DNA from: Selenomonadaceae bacterium
Lineage (GTDB): Bacteria > Bacillota > Negativicutes > Selenomonadales > Selenomonadaceae
Reading direction: 5' to 3'
NCBI GenBank assembly: GCA_017475745.1
Contig: JAFVEZ010000005.1
Span: forward strand, 1-53,215
DNA length: 53,215 nt
Shown here: in pieces, positions 33,591 through 43,303 of the stretch
How the letters are laid out: each line of letters opens with the position of its first letter
Position numbering within the stretch: position 1 is the first letter of the stretch
The notes under the pieces: model-generated
Told to the model about the DNA's origin: nothing
The model's input: the letters and a program-made list of their open reading frames with translations, nothing else
Database searches by the model: none
Translations under genes and position numbers: made by a program

Positions 33591-35255
33591 TCAACTGCAG
33601 ACACCACAGCGCTTACAACTGTCGAAGCAGGGCAGTGTTTTCTGTAAATTCTGTGCCCGTTCATATTCGCTGTACAAGTACTCTTTAGTAAATCCTTGAT
33701 CCAAGAGGTCCCAGGGCAAGGCTTCATCTTTATCGCGTTGACGGTAAAGGTAATAGCCAACGTCGATCTCAAGTTCCTTTAGCACTTGTCGGAATGTCTT
33801 GATACCTCCGTTTTGATGTGCTTTCAGTAGAACTTCACCGATGCGACTATCACCTCTCGCCAAGACTGCCTGTACTATTGACTCGCGTGGTGATTCGGTG
33901 ATTAGCTCTATGTTCTTTCCTTTTAGACCGACTCGAAGCATTTTCAGCGCTTCTTCAATGTACCTCTTATCTGCCATCGGCGCCCACTGAAACGGCGTAA
34001 ACGGCTTGGGAATAAATGGGTTGACGCTTAGGGTTAATCTACCGCTGCCAGAATGGTTCTGCATATACTCCTTGAGTCTGTTGGAGAGTGTCACAATCGC
34101 TTCAACGTCCTCAAGAGTCTCAAATGGCAGTCCAATCATAAAGTACAGGCGGAAGTTCCTCACACCTGCGGCAAGTCCAAGCTCCACCGCACGAAAGACG
34201 TGCTCTTCCTCTATACCTTTGTTGATAACTGCCCTCATTCTGGCACTTCCAGCTTCCGGTGCGATTGTTAAGGTCTTCAGTCCACTTGAGACCAGCGCTT
34301 CAACAAGTTCAGCCGTCACGGAGTCCGCACGAAATGATGCAACTGACATTGGTAGACCTTCATTGCGAATAGCTTGACAAAGCTCATTGATCCAAGGATA
34401 ATCTGATATCGCCGCACCCATTAGTCCAATCTTCTTGCCGAAGTGCTTGGCCGATTCGACCTCTAACTTCAACACTTCAAGTGACCTATTCCGCGGGCGT
34501 CGGAAGCAGTAACCTGCCATACAGAAGCGGCAATGTCGTCCGCAGCCTCTAGCAGTCTCAATCAGATACATATTGAGCTCAGTGTCGTCAGTCACAATGA
34601 CCGTGTGTGCTGGGTGACTATCCAAATTCTTCAGCCATTGCCGCTTGGTCTGTCTCGGCACTGAAGGTACGTACACTCCAGCTACAGTTGACAATTTTTG
34701 CAAGGTCTGAGTTCGCGATAAGCCCTCAGCTTTAGCTGCACAGATAGTATCTAGTAGTGGTGGTAGAATTGCTTCACCCTCGCCAATCACAAAGGCATCA
34801 ACGAATAACGACAACGGCTCTGGATTAAAGGTTGCACAGGGTCCGCCTGCAATAACTATTGGGTCTAGGTCTTTACGCTCTTTTGACAACAGCTTAATTC
34901 TGCCAAGTTCTAGTATCTTCAGCAGATTGAAATAATCAGGTTCAAAGGAAACAGCAAATCCGATTAGAGGGAATTTGAAGAGCGGAGTTTGAGTCTCTAG
35001 GCTCAGTAGTGGCGTCTTGGCGCGCTCTATCTGTCCTAGACTCTTAGGCTCTGGAAGGAAGAAGCGCTCACAGCTTGTATCAGCGCGGTTATTGAGAAGT
35101 TCGTAGATGATGTGGATACCGAGGTTGCTCATTCCGATCTTGTATAGGTTTGGATATACCAGGGCAAACTTTGAACGACCACCGCCGCTATGAATGACGT
35201 AGCCACGTTCGTTTTGGAGGATTGATTTTAATTGAGTTTCTTGTCTCCAAGTCAT
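33591..35255 (-). CDS. B12-binding-type radical SAM protein (TIGR03960-like)
   Basis: A 554-residue protein. The N-terminal half resembles a cobalamin-binding Rossmann domain (KFALVYPNLYKIGMSNLGIH, IVIAGGPCATFNPEPL). The radical SAM core begins ETARGCGRHCRFCMAGY, giving the CxxxCxxC ligands of the 4Fe-4S cluster. It ends CFDSCKRCGVCS, a second Cys cluster. This family is widespread in anaerobic Firmicutes, often beside an RNase G gene and a DUF2344 protein; neither is here. The reaction is unknown. ATG 35255 follows CGGAGA. It starts 51 nt after the HEPN-like gene and may be read from the same transcript. Confidence 0.85.
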   Translation of the reverse strand: MTWRQETQLKSILQNERGYVIHSGGGRSKFALVYPNLYKIGMSNLGIHIIYELLNNRADTSCERFFLPEPKSLGQIERAKTPLLSLETQTPLFKFPLIGFAVSFEPDYFNLLKILELGRIKLLSKERKDLDPIVIAGGPCATFNPEPLSLFVDAFVIGEGEAILPPLLDTICAAKAEGLSRTQTLQKLSTVAGVYVPSVPRQTKRQWLKNLDSHPAHTVIVTDDTELNMYLIETARGCGRHCRFCMAGYCFRRPRNRSLEVLKLEVESAKHFGKKIGLMGAAISDYPWINELCQAIRNEGLPMSVASFRADSVTAELVEALVSSGLKTLTIAPEAGSARMRAVINKGIEEEHVFRAVELGLAAGVRNFRLYFMIGLPFETLEDVEAIVTLSNRLKEYMQNHSGSGRLTLSVNPFIPKPFTPFQWAPMADKRYIEEALKMLRVGLKGKNIELITESPRESIVQAVLARGDSRIGEVLLKAHQNGGIKTFRQVLKELEIDVGYYLYRQRDKDEALPWDLLDQGFTKEYLYSEYERAQNLQKTLPCFDSCKRCGVCS

Positions 35256-35306
35256 GGATATAGTCTCCGATTGTTTTTGATTTAGTCTAACTGCTACGTC
35301 ACATTA

Positions 35307-36332
35307 CTAATCAGACAAGGTGAAGAGGTGCTTCAAGCGCTCTGTATCAATAGTGAATAGGTGTGAAAGGTCATTTCTGATTCTGTACACCGTCTCCAGT
35401 AGTTCCCAGTCTGATTGTGAGAATACCTTATCGCCGCCACCATAGAAGTGTAAATGTCTCAATTCCATATCTAAAGGGTCTTCCAGAAACTTTCCAAACT
35501 CGTCGGCGACTGGTAATATCTTATTTAAAGCTGCCTGATTTCGCTTTATCAAGCGCTCTCGAATAGTTTCAACTATCGGCAGGGCAAATTGTATCTGAGT
35601 CTCCCAAACTACTTGCTCAAATCTATGTTCCGAAAAGCTATTCCCTAGTACCTCTTTGGCAAGTTCTAGTCCGTTTTGGTAGAGTTCGGCGCTTGCAAGG
35701 TTCTTAGCTACTACCGCTGATGTGCCTGCAAGTTTGGAAGTCAGTGTTGCGGTATAAAGTTTTTCAATCTGTGACAGGTGCGTGTCCTCAAGCAAATTTA
35801 TCGCGAAGAATTGGACATCGTATGGTGAGATATAGTCTGTAAGGTTCATAGTGATTTGTGACGGCATTGTGTCAGAAGTTAAGAATATCAAAGTACCTTT
35901 ATCTAACGAATTGACCTTGTTAAAATCACTTACTAGATCAGTCAGCCAGTTGAGTTTGACGTTGACTTTTATAAAGACAACATATCCCGATAATATACCC
36001 TTTGAGACTACGTCCATTATCATTGAATCACTCATTAGATCAGGGACATAATCGGGTGCAAACTTGGCAGCTAGTTCCGTCACAAAGTCCTCTTCGCCGC
36101 TATCATTGTTGAGATCGTATCTCTCAATCACGGTTGAATAGTTACGGCGCTGAATGACTTCGCTAAATATCGTAATAAAGCCTTCAACATCATCCTCAGC
36201 GATATCAGCGACTACAGCTTTGTTGTGTTCAGCTTCCGAAGCCATATCTTGAAGGAATCTGCGAGCGCCTGGTACTCTCTCCCACCAGGCTTCCAAATCC
36301 TCGCCGTTGAGTGGTGTCATATTTTTATTCAT
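35307..36332 (-). CDS. Partner of the giant ATPase, with C-terminal HEPN-like R-x4-H motif
   Basis: A 341-residue protein of no family I can name. There is no Walker A. The middle alternates strands and helices (GYVVFIKVNVKLNWLTDLV, GTLIFLTSDTMP, YDVQFFAINLLED), like an NTPase or Rossmann core without its P-loop. The last third is helical and contains VYRIRNDLSHLF, where R319 and H324 fit the R-x4-H signature of HEPN ribonuclease domains. ATG 36332 follows AGGAGA; an upstream ATG at 36365 has no site. It lies 88 nt after the 1846-residue gene on the same strand, so the two are probably an operon. I infer an effector-sensor pair. The alternative is a structural or regulatory subunit. Confidence 0.5.
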   Translation of the reverse strand: MNKNMTPLNGEDLEAWWERVPGARRFLQDMASEAEHNKAVVADIAEDDVEGFITIFSEVIQRRNYSTVIERYDLNNDSGEEDFVTELAAKFAPDYVPDLMSDSMIMDVVSKGILSGYVVFIKVNVKLNWLTDLVSDFNKVNSLDKGTLIFLTSDTMPSQITMNLTDYISPYDVQFFAINLLEDTHLSQIEKLYTATLTSKLAGTSAVVAKNLASAELYQNGLELAKEVLGNSFSEHRFEQVVWETQIQFALPIVETIRERLIKRNQAALNKILPVADEFGKFLEDPLDMELRHLHFYGGGDKVFSQSDWELLETVYRIRNDLSHLFTIDTERLKHLFTLSD

Positions 36333-36420
36333 GGTAGCTCTCCTTGTTGTGTTGATTTTGTTCATGGTTTTCTCTTTTGAGGATTGCTCATATTTGCGAT
36401 CGGTTCACTATCACCGTTGG

Positions 36421-39400
36421 TTACTGTCCACTACCATAAGAGGAAAGCCTGCTCTCTACCTCACTCTCGCTACCCAACATGTGCCAGAAGGCATAGCGGT
36501 TGAAACCATAACCGCCCTCGACCTCTCGAAGAAGGTTCAGTTCTACCATCTCACTCAGCAGTCCTTCCAACTCATCGCCACTCATCTCCGCAATCCTATC
36601 TATGCCGTAGATGTAGCAAACCTCTCGTATCTCACTGGCACTCACGCTCACAGGTCTGCCCTGCTCATAGTACGCTGTTGCTATCACTAGAGCAATAATC
36701 TCATAGTAGTTGTCATCGTCCAGTTTGAGCGTTATCTGGAACTTCTTGTTGATCTCGTCTTGGAAGTCCCTCTTGCCAAGCATGTTCTTTAAATATTCGT
36801 CGTTAAGTTTGTAGGGTGGATTCTTCGTCACGTCAAAGTTGCGATTGACATAGTTATCACCCGCCGCGTCGACAATCATCTTGCAATAGTACTGTATCAG
36901 GCCTGGATAGTAGTTTGCCTTTGAGAAGATGGCACTCATCAAGCTCTCGTCCTCGATATTGAAGCCAAGGTAACTCATAGGTTTAAGAAGCAGCTCCAGG
37001 GCATCAGTTGGACTGAAGGGCAGCACCGAGATGTGATCCAGGTTGCCAAATGAGGAGTTCTTCTCGAAGCGAATGACCTTATGAAGACCCGCAAGGACGA
37101 ACTTAAACTTGCCGCTAAAGGTCTCTCTTAGTTCACGCAGCACATCAATAGCGCGACTTTCGCCCTCTGCGGCTGAAGTTAAAAACTCATCGCTTTCATC
37201 AAGTAGAAGGAGCAGCTTATTGGGCGTCTTGCCACCAGCAATCACTTTGTACTCCTCAGCCTTTCCGCTCATGAGGTTTCTGATGTTTGAAGCAAAGTCG
37301 TCCCAAGTCTCTACGGTCTCATTCTCACTGATTAATCCAGTCTCTTTAAGTTCTCTGACGATCTTCTCCAGTGACCTTTCAGTATCGAGACCTTTAAGCT
37401 CAATGAAGAAGGCGAAGCAAGACGCAGCGGGATCATTTTCGATGTTGCGAACTTGTCGAAGAAGTGCAGATTTGCCAAGCTGTCTGCCACCATAGACGAA
37501 GACGGGACCAAGCATATCGCGAATAGCTGCAAGCTCTTTGGAGCGTCCAATAAACATCTCAGGTGCAACGACACCACCGGTGGTGTAGGGTTGGACATTG
37601 GCGAAGGGTAGAGCAGTCTTGAGAAGCTTGACACCGCGGACACTATCCTCGAAGCGAGTGAGGTAGATGGCAAGGACACGGTCGATGACGATGATGTCTC
37701 TGAGATCAGGACGAAGCTTGAAGGCTTGGGCTAGACGGCGGCGCTCGGCAAGACTGAGGGCAGCATCAACGATACAGATAGTTGCTGAAGGTTGGGTGGT
37801 TGAAGTTAGCGCTGAGGTGATGTTATCGGCGGACCTTGAACCGGCAAGGTAGGTGACTGACAAGCCCTTAACGGCGGTGTCAGTACCAAATACCGCGAAC
37901 GGGTGAGGATAGGCTGCCTTTGATCTACGATAATCAGGAAAGGCTACATGAAAGTTCCACTGATTAGGTGGAATCTTCTCAGCTCTATCAACAACCGCAC
38001 TGCCAAACGACAAGTGCTTCAACAACTCCACCAGAGAGGTCTCCGCTCTAGTCTTGGCCTTGTAGTCGGTGTTAAGACCCTGCCAGGCAGACACGAAGTC
38101 AGCGGCGTCCCTTTCGGTGCGGTTTTTAGCGGAACCACCTCTCAAGCGTGTATGTATCTTCTCTAAGGACTCACTCTTATTCTTCAAACAGGCATTAAAG
38201 ATATACTCATACTCTTTTAAAAAGTCCTCGAAAGCGTCATTGCGACTCTCAACGACTTCAAGACTGCCAAGTTGTCCCCCCAAATCGTTCCAGCGATTGA
38301 GATAGTCTTCAGCAACGGTAAGGTTGCCTAAATCCAACTGGCGGTGTATCTCAGCAATGACAGGATACTTCTCACCAAGCTCCTCATCTGTACCCAAATC
38401 TGCATAAAGAGTGTCTTCCAGACTCTTGAGACGTTGTTCCATTGCATTCTTGTGTGGGAGAGCGGTCTTGACAATCTCCGAACGACAGGCGCTAATGAAT
38501 CGCTGGTAGATACCGGCGTTCTTGGTTTCGGCGAAGTGTTCCTTGGCTTCTGCGGCAATGCTAATATAGTGTTCAATCTCCTCTTGATCGGTGATTCTAT
38601 CGTAGTTGCGGTCCAGCTCCAGATTGTCCAGGAACTCGTGATAAATCCTATCGAGTTGACGTTCAACCTGTTTGCTGACATTCTCTCTGCGGCGTTTAAG
38701 CTCCTCATCTGAACGATCTAACAGCTCACGGAAGTTGCCCTCAAGCAAAGTCAAGATACCGAGGTCACAACCTCTTACAGCAGTCTCATAGGCAGAATTG
38801 ACCATCTCTTTCGGATCTAGGTTATCCAACGCCTTTTCGTAAGCTAAGATGCGATTAGTAAAGTTAAAGGCAGGCACGTCGTAAGATTTAAAGATAGGAA
38901 GACCCTCAACGCCGAGTTCAAGGTATTTGGTGCCAAGCAGACAATCACGATAATACAGTGGTTTGTTTTCACCTTTGATCTGTGCTGTAATATTCCTCAC
39001 ACAGAGACTAAAGACTGCATACCCTATAGACTTTTTGTGAGAATCAGAACTTGCTTCAACAAGCTCGCGGATAATGTCTTTCAAAATCTCCAATGCCTTA
39101 GTGGTAGGTGCCGTGTGGCTGCCTGAGTTCTTGATAACCTCAATATGCCGCTTGGCAAAGGCATAAGAGAGCATAGCGGCAAGTGCCTGTTTGAGAACGT
39201 TGATCTGGCGCGGTCTCTCTACACTAGTGAATCTCTCATTCCTGCGAGAATCTACCTTTATGCTACTCCAAATGTCATCGAGGTACTCTCCAACCTTACT
39301 CTCCGAGAAGATGTCCTCACTTATAGTCGCACTCTGTAGGTCTAATCTCTTGATATCCTCATCGGTGAATTGAGAGCAATACTCAATAATGCTGTCTTCT

Positions 39401-41961
39401 GTCAGATAGGGATTATTAATGTCCAAGAGTTGACGAACCTTGCCTTTAGGCTCATAGAGAAGCTTGACTAGTCCTTGAGAGCGCGGGTGCCTAAGCTGCA
39501 TATGGGAGATAGCATCGGTACGTTCGCAGGCAGCTCTTACAGCGTCCACAGCGTTCTTCAACTGAGTTTCAACATCAGAATGATCTACATTGAGACAGGA
39601 CGCAAAAGAAGTGTGGGTCTGTTCGGCAAAATTCTTAAAGAGACCAATCAACTTTTTGGCAGAAGGGCAATCTTTCAGTGCAGCGTTGGACTTGTCATCG
39701 TTGAGTTGATTCCAGCGACTTTTGAGTTGAAAGCTCATAGGTTCTGGAGGAGCAAAGAAGCTCTTAACCATCACGGCGAGTTTAAGATAGTCGATATCGT
39801 CAGTACTCTCAGAATAGGGAATAACAAAGAAAGTATCCCAAAAGTCAAAGGGATCGACGTTGCTCAGACGACGGCTGCATAAGGGATCGTCGAGAATACA
39901 ACCTGTCTCAAGAGTAAGACTTGATGCCCAATCTTCACCACCAAAGGCAGGGTCGAAATCAAGCATGTGCAGCAGGAGCATACCGCGCCCTGCATGTCCA
40001 TTCAAGAAGTGATCTGTTGCTCTCTGTAGGCACTTTCGGGTAGAGTAATTATCATCGCCATCAAGGAGTGTATCAGCTACTTCAAAATCATTGAGGTGAT
40101 CTGTTATACTGCTTGTATCGTGCTTATCTTTAATACTTCCAGTATCTTTAGCACTCTTAGGAATTTCATCAATTTCATCAACCTCAGTGATATCAATACT
40201 CTTAGTATACTCAGTTTCCTCAGCGTCTTTAATGTCCTCAGTGTCATCTGAAGTATCCTCAAGAGAACTGTTATCCAAAACATCATCAACATCAGGCACA
40301 TTATCAATCTCAGTATTGTCGTAATTTTCATCAACATTTTCGGTATCAGTATCAATATCTTCGGCATCACTAATCTCATCAAACGAGAGTATATTGGACC
40401 ATTCAGAAATATCAATCTCTGTTCCCTCAGCGTCCGTCAGTCTGTAGCCACCTTCAGCAATACTAAGAGCATATACTTTAGGCGTGTCTCCAGCGACTTC
40501 AGTAAGAAGTTGAAGCCACTTGACACTCTCTTCGGTGCTAATTACAACAGGAAGAAGGATAATCACGGCATTAGCACCGCTGGTAATATCTTCGTTGTGG
40601 GTGGCATGTACGAATGCGGCGAAGGTTTCAGTCCAGGTCTCATTAGCAAGAAGAGTAAGTGTAAAGACGAAAGTAGTGTTGGTAGAAAGGGTAGAACGCT
40701 TGGAAGAACAGCGAAGCCAATGGCAAGTGGCATTAACAGATATGTTGGTGTTAGCATTCTTGAGACCAAGTGCATGAGCGGCACTGAAGAGAATGAAGCG
40801 GCGAAGATAGGCAGCAAGGCGACGTATAGGAATATCATATTTAGCAAAAGTATCAGCAGTATGGGTGATAGAAAGTGAGCGAGTAAGGAGATCTCTGCCA
40901 CGGTCGTTAAGATAGAAAAACTCGATACCCTGCCAATGAACTTTATCGGCAATAGCCCAAGAGTAGAGTTTATCAACGATAGCAGGAATAAGATGCCTAG
41001 CCTTATCGTCTTGCTGATAGCTATCAAAGGTAGGATCGACAGAAAAGACACGGCACTTGCAGAAAGTACGAAGGATAGGATAAGCCAGAGACTCAGAGCC
41101 ATCGGCAAAGTCGTGGAGCTTATTGGTGAGACTCTTGACAGAGAGCTTCTTCTTGAGGGTCTTGGTGTCGACGGTAATAGATTCTTCATCAATGAATAGG
41201 GCATTGGGACGAAGATCGTATTTGTCAACGAGCTTCAAGATAGTGTCGATATCTTGATGATCGTCTGTAGTTGGGTGTTGAGTAGTGTCTGATTGAGTTA
41301 TATTCTGTTGAGTGGCAACGGTTGGTTGAAGATTGGTGACAGTTTGTGGTTGAATATCATCGACTATAGCGTCAAATCGTAAAGAACCCTTCATAATACA
41401 GTAGGCAAGGAATCTGTTCTCAGGAAAGCTTTCCTGTATCTCCATGAAGGAAGAAGAGGTGAGCTTGGAAGAGTCCTCTATCTTATCGGCAACATCAATG
41501 AACTTGGCGCCCTCTTCGGCGAAGCGCTCTGCACTGATTTTGTCAGCCTTGACAGATAATTTGTGAGCTTGTCGCTTGAGCTTCTTGGCAGCGTCGATCT
41601 CGTTTTCATCACCAGAATCACAAGTAAGAGTCTTGAACTTGGATAGAACAGATTTGAGTTCGGTGACTATCCTGTTGCGATCAATTTCGTTTATGGCGTC
41701 GTCAATAGCGCTCAAACGCTTGGTAGAGACAGCCTTCTTGAGATCGTCAACTTGAGATAGGCTTTCCTGCATTTGGAGTATTTGCTCAAGAAGGTCTTTA
41801 ACCTCATCAGAATCAGCGTCAATGAATAGATTATTGTCTATGGCACGAAGAATTTCGGTTAGAATAGGTTTGAGCTGTCTACGAGAGGAACACATCTCAG
41901 CGAAGAGCTCCTTGATTATGGCAAGGGCGTCTTCCTTGTCCAAGGTGTTTAGGTTCAACAT
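36421..41961 (-). CDS. Giant 1846-residue STAND-type P-loop ATPase of unknown function
   Basis: ATG 41961 follows AGGAGG. Residues 1-190 are charged and helical, probably coiled coil. A Gln/Thr-rich linker lies at about 198-225, and a very acidic Asp/Glu/Thr-rich linker at about 525-620. A long helical region includes a coiled-coil-like RRRENVSKQVERQLDRI near 1090. After a FVGR-like box (APEMFIGRSKELAAI) the ATPase core starts: Walker A FVYGGRQLGKSALL with K1497, and Walker B LLLLLDESDEF with D1588-E1589. A small helical domain and a winged-helix-like end (SASEIREVCYIYGI, MVELNLLREVEGGYGF) follow. This end resembles ORC/Cdc6 and STAND NTPases. No transmembrane segment or known nuclease domain was seen. 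It is followed by a HEPN-motif gene. Confidence 0.75.
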   Translation of the reverse strand: MLNLNTLDKEDALAIIKELFAEMCSSRRQLKPILTEILRAIDNNLFIDADSDEVKDLLEQILQMQESLSQVDDLKKAVSTKRLSAIDDAINEIDRNRIVTELKSVLSKFKTLTCDSGDENEIDAAKKLKRQAHKLSVKADKISAERFAEEGAKFIDVADKIEDSSKLTSSSFMEIQESFPENRFLAYCIMKGSLRFDAIVDDIQPQTVTNLQPTVATQQNITQSDTTQHPTTDDHQDIDTILKLVDKYDLRPNALFIDEESITVDTKTLKKKLSVKSLTNKLHDFADGSESLAYPILRTFCKCRVFSVDPTFDSYQQDDKARHLIPAIVDKLYSWAIADKVHWQGIEFFYLNDRGRDLLTRSLSITHTADTFAKYDIPIRRLAAYLRRFILFSAAHALGLKNANTNISVNATCHWLRCSSKRSTLSTNTTFVFTLTLLANETWTETFAAFVHATHNEDITSGANAVIILLPVVISTEESVKWLQLLTEVAGDTPKVYALSIAEGGYRLTDAEGTEIDISEWSNILSFDEISDAEDIDTDTENVDENYDNTEIDNVPDVDDVLDNSSLEDTSDDTEDIKDAEETEYTKSIDITEVDEIDEIPKSAKDTGSIKDKHDTSSITDHLNDFEVADTLLDGDDNYSTRKCLQRATDHFLNGHAGRGMLLLHMLDFDPAFGGEDWASSLTLETGCILDDPLCSRRLSNVDPFDFWDTFFVIPYSESTDDIDYLKLAVMVKSFFAPPEPMSFQLKSRWNQLNDDKSNAALKDCPSAKKLIGLFKNFAEQTHTSFASCLNVDHSDVETQLKNAVDAVRAACERTDAISHMQLRHPRSQGLVKLLYEPKGKVRQLLDINNPYLTEDSIIEYCSQFTDEDIKRLDLQSATISEDIFSESKVGEYLDDIWSSIKVDSRRNERFTSVERPRQINVLKQALAAMLSYAFAKRHIEVIKNSGSHTAPTTKALEILKDIIRELVEASSDSHKKSIGYAVFSLCVRNITAQIKGENKPLYYRDCLLGTKYLELGVEGLPIFKSYDVPAFNFTNRILAYEKALDNLDPKEMVNSAYETAVRGCDLGILTLLEGNFRELLDRSDEELKRRRENVSKQVERQLDRIYHEFLDNLELDRNYDRITDQEEIEHYISIAAEAKEHFAETKNAGIYQRFISACRSEIVKTALPHKNAMEQRLKSLEDTLYADLGTDEELGEKYPVIAEIHRQLDLGNLTVAEDYLNRWNDLGGQLGSLEVVESRNDAFEDFLKEYEYIFNACLKNKSESLEKIHTRLRGGSAKNRTERDAADFVSAWQGLNTDYKAKTRAETSLVELLKHLSFGSAVVDRAEKIPPNQWNFHVAFPDYRRSKAAYPHPFAVFGTDTAVKGLSVTYLAGSRSADNITSALTSTTQPSATICIVDAALSLAERRRLAQAFKLRPDLRDIIVIDRVLAIYLTRFEDSVRGVKLLKTALPFANVQPYTTGGVVAPEMFIGRSKELAAIRDMLGPVFVYGGRQLGKSALLRQVRNIENDPAASCFAFFIELKGLDTERSLEKIVRELKETGLISENETVETWDDFASNIRNLMSGKAEEYKVIAGGKTPNKLLLLLDESDEFLTSAAEGESRAIDVLRELRETFSGKFKFVLAGLHKVIRFEKNSSFGNLDHISVLPFSPTDALELLLKPMSYLGFNIEDESLMSAIFSKANYYPGLIQYYCKMIVDAAGDNYVNRNFDVTKNPPYKLNDEYLKNMLGKRDFQDEINKKFQITLKLDDDNYYEIIALVIATAYYEQGRPVSVSASEIREVCYIYGIDRIAEMSGDELEGLLSEMVELNLLREVEGGYGFNRYAFWHMLGSESEVESRLSSYGSGQ

Positions 41962-42020
41962 GGTAACAACCTCCTGCTAATCGCTGGTAATATTAATTAA
42001 AAAAAATATTCGACGGGGAG

Positions 42021-42033
42021 CAGGAAAATCCTG
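42021..42033. repeat. Short palindrome between the giant ATPase gene and the dehydrogenase
   Basis: CAGGA-AAA-TCCTG is a perfect 5-bp inverted repeat placed between two divergent genes; a possible operator. Confidence 0.3.
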
Positions 42034-42096
42034 TGCAATAGGGTAAAATTAATTTTTAAGAGATGGCATATGATTAATCTTTCCACAAAATCAAAA

Positions 42097-42115
42097 TGCC
42101 GCAGTTTAGGCGGCA
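42097..42115 (+). promoter_or_regulatory. Hairpin directly before the dehydrogenase ribosome site
   Basis: TGCCGC and GCGGCA pair around a 7-nt loop and end one base before AAAGGTG. In RNA it could modulate ribosome access. Confidence 0.3.
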
Positions 42116-42128
42116 GAAAGGTGTGTTA

Positions 42129-43199
42129 ATGATGAAAAAATTAAAAATTGCTGTAATTGCTGGAGATGGAATAGGTCCAGAAGTTATCAGCTCCGGCAAG
42201 CAAGTCCTCAGTGGCATTGCTGAGATGTCAAAGGCATTTGAGGTAGAGTTTACTGACTTTCCATACGGTTGTGAGTATTACAAGCGTACAGGCCAAATGA
42301 TGGAAGAAGATGGACTTGAGAAGTTACGTTCATTTGACGCTATCTATCTTGGAGCAGTAGGAGCACCAGGCGTACCAGACAATATCTCTCTTGGCGAGCT
42401 ACTGCTGAAAATTCGTCGCGGCTTCGATCAGTACATCAACCTCAGACCAGTCAAACTCCTCAAAGGCGCGCCATGCCCTCTTGCTGGAGTCAAGACTGAG
42501 GATATAAACATGACAGTCGTCCGCGAGAACTCTGAGGGCGAATATGCCAACGTTGGCGCGCGCCTGTATCCTAACTCACCTAACGAGATGGCACTTCAAA
42601 CAGGCGTTTTTAGCCGTTACGGCTGTGAGCGTGTCATGCGATATGCCTTTGAGCTGGCCAAGCGTGAGAGAAAGTCCGTCACGAGTATCAGCAAAGGCAA
42701 TGCCCTCGGTTATTCCATGGTCTTTTGGGATCAAATATTCGATGAGATTAGTAGAGAATATCCTGAAGTTGAGACTCACAAACTCCTCGTCGATGCAGCT
42801 GCAATGTTCTTCGTTAAAGACCCCAAACGTTTTGAGGTAGTTGTGACGAGCAATCTCTTCGGCGACATTCTGACTGACCTAGGAGCTGCTATTGCGGGCG
42901 GTATGGGACTTGCCGCCGGTGCTAACCTCAACCCAGAGAGGAAATATCCTTCGATGTTTGAGCCAATCCACGGCAGCGCGCCCGATATAGCAGGCAAAGG
43001 CTTGGCTAACCCTCTTGCTGCGATTTGGAGTGTCAGTCAAATGTTGGACTTCTTCGGCTATAGCGATTGGGCAAAGAAAGTCCTCGAAAGCATTGAGACT
43101 TTGCTTGTTGAACAGAAGACATTGACACCTGACCTGGGTGGAACTGCCAAGACGGAAGAGATAGCTCCTGCCATTCTAGACATCATAGCTCGAAGGTAG
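42129..43199 (+). CDS. Tartrate / D-malate dehydrogenase (isocitrate dehydrogenase superfamily)
   Basis: A 356-residue NAD-dependent, Mn/Mg-requiring beta-decarboxylating dehydrogenase. Family marks are VIAGDGIGPEV, RRGFDQYINLRPVKLL, VVRENSEGEYANVGARL, TSNLFGDILTDLGAA and MFEPIHGSAPDIAGKG. The DQYINLRP and SEGEYANVG wording fits TtuC/DmlA-type tartrate or D-malate enzymes better than isocitrate or 3-isopropylmalate dehydrogenases, and no leu genes are nearby. The start is ATG 42129 or 42132, behind AAAGGTG. It is divergent from the giant ATPase gene and likely monocistronic. Confidence 0.85.
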   Translation: MMKKLKIAVIAGDGIGPEVISSGKQVLSGIAEMSKAFEVEFTDFPYGCEYYKRTGQMMEEDGLEKLRSFDAIYLGAVGAPGVPDNISLGELLLKIRRGFDQYINLRPVKLLKGAPCPLAGVKTEDINMTVVRENSEGEYANVGARLYPNSPNEMALQTGVFSRYGCERVMRYAFELAKRERKSVTSISKGNALGYSMVFWDQIFDEISREYPEVETHKLLVDAAAMFFVKDPKRFEVVVTSNLFGDILTDLGAAIAGGMGLAAGANLNPERKYPSMFEPIHGSAPDIAGKGLANPLAAIWSVSQMLDFFGYSDWAKKVLESIETLLVEQKTLTPDLGGTAKTEEIAPAILDIIARR

Positions 43200-43227
43200 T
43201 GCTTTTAGTTAGTACATCGATTATAAG

Positions 43228-43298
43228 CTGAGAGTGTCCATCTTAGCGTGGCTGCGATATAGTCAAAGAATATTACATTCGCGCGTGGTTACTCTCAG
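43228..43298. repeat. Inverted repeat between convergent genes
   Basis: CTGAGAGT (43228-43235) and ACTCTCAG (43291-43298) are perfect complements around a 55-nt loop. A weak terminator or a structured RNA is possible. Confidence 0.3.
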
Positions 43299-43303
43299 TT
43301 CTA

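Noticed and set aside
40563..41228. A 221-codon hydrophobic frame on the same strand as the giant ATPase gene
   Set aside because: It overlaps the giant gene in another frame, and its Leu/Ser-rich composition is a by-product of that gene's codons.
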